This document shows positions 62,034 to 64,000 of a stretch of 64,000 bases of DNA, piece by piece. A model generated the notes under the pieces. The model saw only the letters and a list, made by a program, of their open reading frames with translations. It was not told the DNA's origin and did not search any database. Location: positions 5,244-69,243 of the forward strand of contig DIWP01000015.1 in assembly GCA_002423545.1 (NCBI GenBank), in the 5' to 3' direction. Position numbers and translations under genes: made by a program. Positions within the stretch are counted from its first letter, which is position 1. Each line of letters opens with the position of its first letter. The DNA comes from Thermoleophilia bacterium UBA6103. GTDB taxonomy: Bacteria > Actinomycetota > Thermoleophilia > UBA2241.

Positions 62034-63191
62034 TCAGATGAACCGCGACCGCAGATCGCGGGCGGCGCGCAGCATGTCGGCCGTCAGCGCCGCCTCGTCG
62101 GCATCTCCGGGGGCCGCGACCTGGGCCGCGAAGGCCGCTCGCCGGCCCTCGTCATGAAGATCGGCCGCACGTCGGTACACGCCGAGACGCAGACCGAGCG
62201 CCAGCTCCGCTTGCTCTCGCGGCGGCAGGCCAAGGTAGTCGTCGACGACCGCCAGCAGACGCCGGCGGTCTTCGGGCAACGAGCCGGCGAGATCGGGCAA
62301 CAGGTTGAGCACATGGTCTGAGCGCAGCTCGAAGCGAGCGTCGCCGACCGCCTCCAGCAACTCCCGCAGCTCACGCGCCACCTCGACGTCGTCGGGCAGG
62401 TCGAAACGGCCCGCGAGCTGCTCCTCCGCCAGCGGCGTCCCCGGCGCCACGGCGGCGGTCCGCAGGCGCACGACCAGCGGCCTCTCCGGCGCCGCCGCGG
62501 CGGCTACCGCACGAAGCACCGCCGCCGTGCCGCGGACGTGCTCATCGCGCAGCCGGCGGCCGCCGAGGCCGGGCATCACGTAGAAGCACAGCTCCAGCCC
62601 GGCCTTCAGGACCCGGCGGCCGGCCCGCGTGAGCTCGTCGCCGGTCGTCCCTTTGCAGACCTCTTTGAGAACAGCATCGGAGCCCGACTCGAGACCGATG
62701 TGCACGCGAGTGAGGCCGGCCGCGGCGAGCAGCGCCAGATCGGCCGGCCGGCGCCGGGCCAGCGTCGCTGCGCGTCCGTAAGCGGTGACTCGCGACACGC
62801 TCGGGAAGCGCGAGCGGACCCGATCGAGCACCGCTGCCAGCTTGTCCGGCCGGACGGCACACGGGTCGGCGTCCTGCAGGAACGCGTGCCGGCTGCCGGC
62901 GCGCAGGAACAGCGCCACCTGGTACGCCTCGCGCGGCACCCGCCCGGCATCGAAGGCCCGCAGCATCACCTTCGACGAGGCATGCGGTCCGCCCAGCTCA
63001 TCAGCCGCCGCCGCCATCGCGTCGACGTCGGTGAGGATATCCTCGAGCGCTCTCTGCGAGGCTCTGGAGCCTTTGTAGACGGGACAGAAGGTGCAACGGT
63101 TCCACGTGCAGTTGCGTATGACTCGCACAAGGAGGCTCTGCGCCTCGCTGGGAGGCCGTATGGGGCCCTGTTCGAACGATGGTGTGCTCAC
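62034..63191 (-). CDS. radical SAM protein (COG1032-like, Cx4Cx2C)
   Basis: A 385-residue radical SAM protein with the cluster cysteines spaced as Cx4Cx2C (Cys28, Cys33, Cys36 in NCTWNRCTFCPVYKG), a variant spacing seen in COG1032-type proteins. The barrel continues with VTAYGRAATLARR, GLTRVHIGLESGSDAVLKEV and FYVMPGLGG. No N-terminal cobalamin-binding domain and no second cluster domain are visible. The C-terminal third is helical. The GTG at 63191 has GAGG six bases upstream. Function unknown; it lies next to the antiporter pair and a P-type ATPase without an obvious link. Confidence 0.83.
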   Translation of the reverse strand: MSTPSFEQGPIRPPSEAQSLLVRVIRNCTWNRCTFCPVYKGSRASQRALEDILTDVDAMAAAADELGGPHASSKVMLRAFDAGRVPREAYQVALFLRAGSRHAFLQDADPCAVRPDKLAAVLDRVRSRFPSVSRVTAYGRAATLARRRPADLALLAAAGLTRVHIGLESGSDAVLKEVCKGTTGDELTRAGRRVLKAGLELCFYVMPGLGGRRLRDEHVRGTAAVLRAVAAAAAPERPLVVRLRTAAVAPGTPLAEEQLAGRFDLPDDVEVARELRELLEAVGDARFELRSDHVLNLLPDLAGSLPEDRRRLLAVVDDYLGLPPREQAELALGLRLGVYRRAADLHDEGRRAAFAAQVAAPGDADEAALTADMLRAARDLRSRFI

Positions 63192-63287
63192 ACGGACCTC
63201 ACTCTCACGACCGCACGCCGCACGAGCGCCGGCCCGGCCGACAGATCCCTGCACGCTGGTGCGAAGAGTCGCTCCGCCGTCGTCGTG

Positions 63288-64000
63288 CTACGTCAGCCCG
63301 CGCCGCCGGTCGATGGCGTTCTGCACCGCCTTGACGACCTCGATGAAGAGGAACGCCGCCACGGCGACCAGGATGATCGTCGCCCAGCGTCCAGCGGCCA
63401 GCGGGACGCTCTTGAACGCGACGTTCATGAACGGCGCGTAGGTGAACATCGCCTGCAGGCCGGCGGTGAGGGCGACCCCGATCAGGAGCATCCTGTTGGA
63501 GAACGGATGGACACGGAAGGCCGTCCGCCGCAACGACCGGCAGTTGAAGAGGTAGAAGGTCTGCACGGCCATGAAGGTATTGACGGCGATGGTCCGCGCC
63601 TCATCGGCCGGCACACCCTGCCGACGGGCGATCTCGAAGAGACCGAACGCGCCGGCCTGCAGCACGAGGCCGGCGGTGATGATCAGGACGTTGACCTCGC
63701 GGGTCAGGATCGGCGCCCCGGCGGGGCGCGGCGGGCGCCGCATGAGACCTGCCTCCTTGGGCTCGAAAGCGAGACCCATGCCGAGGAAGACGGCGGTGAT
63801 CATGTTGATCCAGAGGATCTGCAGCGGCAGGATCGGCAGCGCCAGCCCGGCGAAGATAGCGGTCAGCAGCACGAGCCCCTGGCCGAGGTTGGTCGGCAGC
63901 GCATAGGTGACGAACTTGACGAGGTTGTCGAAGACGCCGCGTCCCTCCTCGACGGCCGCCTCCACCGAGGCGAAGTTGTCGTCGGTGAGCACCATGTCGG
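63288..64000 (-). CDS. P-type cation-transporting ATPase, C-terminal part (partial)
   Basis: The 3' end of a gene that runs off the right edge of the window. The visible part (about 237 residues) has DDNFASVEAAVEEGRGVFDN, the conserved hinge region after the phosphorylation domain, followed by membrane segments (LPILPLQILWINMITAVFLGMGLAFEP and four more) typical of P2-type Ca2+ or related ATPases with a cation-ATPase C-terminal domain. The P domain with its DKTGT motif lies outside the window. The ion is not determined. Confidence 0.9.
   Translation of the reverse strand, partial: DMVLTDDNFASVEAAVEEGRGVFDNLVKFVTYALPTNLGQGLVLLTAIFAGLALPILPLQILWINMITAVFLGMGLAFEPKEAGLMRRPPRPAGAPILTREVNVLIITAGLVLQAGAFGLFEIARRQGVPADEARTIAVNTFMAVQTFYLFNCRSLRRTAFRVHPFSNRMLLIGVALTAGLQAMFTYAPFMNVAFKSVPLAAGRWATIILVAVAAFLFIEVVKAVQNAIDRRRGLT

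Overview
The window is high-GC DNA, densely packed with genes. It most likely comes from an actinomycete-type bacterium (phylum Actinomycetota), probably a deep-branching, anaerobic or facultative lineage. This is inferred from gene content: a fused PafB-PafC regulator, a MurE with the meso-diaminopimelate DNPR motif, a large 2-hydroxyacyl-CoA dehydratase activase, radical SAM enzymes, an MttB-type methyltransferase and nickel-pincer (Lar) enzymes. Genus or class cannot be fixed from sequence reading alone. No rRNA, tRNA, CRISPR array, insertion sequence or phage gene was found.

Layout. 1-2.1 kb: an accessory-looking left end with a short tandem repeat, a decayed VOC-family gene and a protein of unknown function. 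2.2-6.9 kb: one giant activase gene on the minus strand. 7.2-8.6 kb: two STAS-domain proteins of the anti-sigma antagonist type flanking a small zinc-binding protein. 8.8-27.2 kb: a long minus-strand division and cell-wall cluster reading mraZ-rsmH-ftsL-ftsI-murE-murF-mraY-murD-ftsW-murG-murC-ftsQ-ftsZ, followed by secD-secF. Its promoter region carries MraZ boxes, and ftsZ has an additional promoter of its own. murB, ddl, ftsA and sepF are not in the cluster.

27.7-35.8 kb, minus strand: a LysM protein, pyrF, a CPBP protease, an AIM24-family protein, an enoyl-CoA hydratase, a PcrA/UvrD helicase, a CCC1/VIT1-type transporter and a DUF211 protein. 36.1-38.0 kb: a secreted Ycf48-like repeat protein with a strong terminator. 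38.2-44.4 kb, minus strand: a sulfur and amino-acid block of cysE, larE, a ThiF/MoeB-type enzyme, cysK, two Gate-domain membrane proteins and lysA.

44.7-51.0 kb, plus strand: a PLP-dependent racemase, an MttB-family methyltransferase, the fused PafBC regulator and a LarA-type nickel racemase. The LarA homologue keeps its nickel-pincer residues, and LarE, the sulfur donor for that cofactor, is encoded about 10 kb away. 51.0-54.4 kb, minus strand: a membrane GAF/PP2C phosphatase and an AlkD-like repair protein. 54.6-58.6 kb: an ABC-2 exporter with a TetR regulator, a 21-codon coupled ORF and a promoter whose -10 box touches a palindrome. 58.6-60.2 kb: a radical SAM enzyme preceded by a coupled 47-codon ORF. 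60.3-64.0 kb, minus strand: a KhtT/KhtU-like cation/proton antiporter pair, a second radical SAM protein and the C-terminal end of a P-type cation ATPase cut by the window edge.

Most gene calls rest on recognisable motifs. Regulatory calls rest on reading single sequences and need comparative or experimental support.
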